Source: Ruminococcaceae bacterium UBA5904
Lineage (GTDB): Bacteria; Bacillota; Clostridia; Oscillospirales; Acutalibacteraceae
Assembly: GCA_002431305.1 (NCBI GenBank)
Contig: DJEG01000076.1
Span: 13,345 to 32,608, forward strand
Reading direction: 5' to 3'
Length of the DNA: 19,264 nucleotides
Positions 18,248 through 19,264 of this stretch are shown piece after piece. Position 1 is the stretch's first letter; the number at the start of each line of letters is the position of its first letter. Made by a program: the position numbers and the translations under genes. Under the pieces are notes generated by a model that was not told the origin of the DNA, searched no databases, and worked only from the letters and a program-made list of their open reading frames with translations.

Positions 18248-18338
18248 TCGGATAATATTAGGGGTGCTGTTTTCGGCTGAGATGCATTTGCGAACCCTTG
18301 ACCTGATACGGATAATACCGGCGTAGGTAAATATTTAC
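18248..18338 (+). ncRNA. TPP riboswitch (THI element)
   Basis: The conserved core is present in order: GGGGTGC (18261-18267), GGCTGAGA (18275-18282), ACCCTTGACCTGAT (18293-18306) and GGATAATACCGGCGTAGG (18310-18327). P1 can form between AATATTA before the core and TAAATATT after it. TPP binding should favour the terminator at 18358-18397. It regulates thiT. Confidence 0.97.
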
Positions 18339-18357
18339 TGACATAATGAATGTAAGT

Positions 18358-18397
18358 ATTCGCATACCGGGCTTCCGGTGTGCGAATTTTATTTTTT
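18358..18397 (+). terminator. Riboswitch-controlled intrinsic terminator before thiT
   Basis: ATTCGCATACCGG (18358-18370), GCTT loop, CCGGTGTGCGAAT (18375-18387), then TTTATTTTTT: a 13-bp stem with one G-U and a strong T tract. Upstream, AATATTTAC (18330-18338) can pair with GTAAGTATT (18352-18360), competing with P1 and with the base of this stem. Confidence 0.93.
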
Positions 18398-18412
18398 CCA
18401 TGGAGGTATATT

Positions 18413-19036
18413 ATGGAACAGAAGAAAAAATTTAATGTACGGACTTTGACAGAGTGCGCCGTTATGCTCGCGCTTGCCGTAGTTCTCAGCTTTATTCAGG
18501 TATGGAAAATGCCCATGGGCGGTTCGGTAACGCTTGTCAGCATGCTGCCCATCGTTATGGTTTCGATTAAGCACGGCAATAAAGCGGGGCTTGCGGTCGG
18601 ATTCTTGTTTTCGCTTGTTCAGCTTATTCAGGGAATTGCGTCGGGCGATGTTTTCCCTTATTGTGAAACCGCCGGCATAGTTGCGTTTGTTGTTGCATTT
18701 GACTACATTGTACCGTTTACCTTTCTCGGGTTTGCAGGAGCATTTAAAAAACTTAAAATCGGCAAATTTGACACGTTCGGCATTTATCTCGGCATTGTTA
18801 TCGTAATGGTTGTGCGTTTTGCATGTCACTTTGTTACGGGATTTTCTGTATGGCGTCAGTGGGCTGAAGGTATGAACCCGTATATATACTCGCTTCTTTA
18901 CAACGGAACATATATGCTTCCCGAGCTTATATTTACACTCATCGCTGCGGTAATTCTTATTCAGGTTCCGCAGATCAGAAAGCTTCTCGGAATTAAGATT
19001 AAACCCGAGGAAACAGAGGAAAATAAAGAAGCTTAA
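18413..19036 (+). CDS. thiT: Thiamine transporter S-component ThiT (ECF type)
   Basis: The substrate-binding membrane subunit of an energy-coupling-factor importer; it docks on a shared EcfAAT module encoded elsewhere. The 207-aa product has six predicted transmembrane segments, the AxxxA-type pattern in the first helix (AVMLALAVVL), the loop MPMGGSVTLVSMLPI, and the thiamine-site region RQWAEGMNPYIYSLLYNGTY, which carries the conserved aromatic and asparagine residues of ThiT. GGAGG at 18402-18406 precedes ATG 18413 by six nt. The open frame upstream (from 18380) lies within the terminator hairpin and is rejected. Expression is controlled by the TPP riboswitch in its leader. Confidence 0.95.
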   Translation: MEQKKKFNVRTLTECAVMLALAVVLSFIQVWKMPMGGSVTLVSMLPIVMVSIKHGNKAGLAVGFLFSLVQLIQGIASGDVFPYCETAGIVAFVVAFDYIVPFTFLGFAGAFKKLKIGKFDTFGIYLGIVIVMVVRFACHFVTGFSVWRQWAEGMNPYIYSLLYNGTYMLPELIFTLIAAVILIQVPQIRKLLGIKIKPEETEENKEA

Positions 19037-19057
19037 TTCTTTCGTTACCTTCGTTTT

Positions 19058-19097
19058 AACGCCCTTTCCGTATAACACTGGAAGGGCGTTATCCTTT
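19058..19097 (+). terminator. Terminator after thiT
   Basis: AACGCCCTT and AAGGGCGTT, extended by TCC/GG near the loop, followed by ATCCTTTT. Confidence 0.88.
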
Positions 19098-19156
19098 TAT
19101 ATGCAAGGAATTTTCAAAACCGCTCAAAAAAAATAAAAAAAATTCTAAAAAAAGTG

Positions 19157-19185
19157 TTGACTTTTTAACTTGAATGTAGTATATT
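19157..19185 (+). promoter_or_regulatory. Promoter of the tRNA gene (or tRNA operon)
   Basis: TTGACT (19157-19162), 17 nt, TATATT (19180-19185), about 31 nt before the tRNA. Confidence 0.82.
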
Positions 19186-19216
19186 ATTGGAGCCGTAAGA
19201 AATGCGACGCAAACAT

Positions 19217-19264
19217 GGGAGCATAGCTCAGCTGGGAGAGCATCTGCCTTACAAGCAGAGGGTC
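19217..19264 (+). tRNA. tRNA-Val (anticodon TAC), 3' end outside window
   Basis: The 48 nt present fold as acceptor 5' strand GGGAGCA, D arm GCTC/GAGC with AGCTGGGA loop, and anticodon arm TCTGC-CTTACAA-GCAGA, giving anticodon TAC (valine). The variable loop begins GGGTC at the window edge; T arm and acceptor 3' strand are not seen. Confidence 0.93.

Noticed and set aside
18380..18412. Longer N-terminus for ThiT
   Set aside because: It lies in the terminator hairpin and T tract; ATG 18413 has a GGAGG site.
18389..19078. 229-codon open frame antisense to thiT
   Set aside because: It is the reverse of a clear membrane transporter and of the riboswitch terminator; its lysine/asparagine-rich product is an antisense artefact.

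Overview
The window looks like chromosomal DNA of a Gram-positive Firmicute, most likely a Clostridia / Ruminococcaceae-type gut anaerobe. Evidence: groES-groEL under a perfect CIRCE operator, a TPP riboswitch in front of an ECF-type thiT, strong AGGAGG-like ribosome binding sites, consensus sigma-A promoters, and DUF378 and YpsC-type genes. The genus cannot be named from sequence alone.

Layout. (1) 1-5989, plus strand: a Type I restriction-modification locus, hsdM (5' end cut by the window), hsdS, hsdR. The hsdS gene is the most interesting object here. It carries a run of 19 ACAG tetranucleotides (2205-2282) just before a third target-recognition domain that is now out of frame, and also three 12-bp ELTA/TAEL repeats (1559-1594) in the spacer between its first two recognition domains. 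Each can change the specificity subunit by slippage: the first toggles between a 428-aa two-domain protein and a 616-aa three-domain protein, the second should change the spacer length of the recognised site. A bidirectional terminator ends this block. (2) 6096-7991, minus strand: a glycerophosphodiester phosphodiesterase and a THUMP-type RNA methyltransferase in one operon. (3) 8131-9807, plus strand: a phosphoribosyltransferase, a 45-aa hydrophobic/amphipathic peptide gene with its own promoter, RBS and hairpin, and a NagD-like HAD phosphatase. (4) 9888-11834, minus strand: groES-groEL with CIRCE. (5) 12142-13041, plus strand: a TetR-type regulator and a DUF378 membrane protein. (6) 13112-16880: three metallophosphoesterases, two on the minus strand and one divergent, with facing promoters between them. 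(7) 16873-17508, minus strand: an RluA-type pseudouridine synthase overlapping the third phosphoesterase tail to tail. (8) 17584-19036, plus strand: thiamine pyrophosphokinase (thiN), then a consensus promoter, TPP riboswitch, terminator and thiT. (9) At the right edge, a promoter and the first 48 nt of a tRNA-Val(TAC).

How the parts work together: the hsd genes form one defence/epigenetic unit whose specificity subunit appears built for reversible variation. thiT imports thiamine and thiN activates it to TPP, with TPP shutting off thiT through the riboswitch. The remaining genes are housekeeping (chaperonins, RNA modification, phosphatases). No transposase, integrase, CRISPR array or phage gene is visible.
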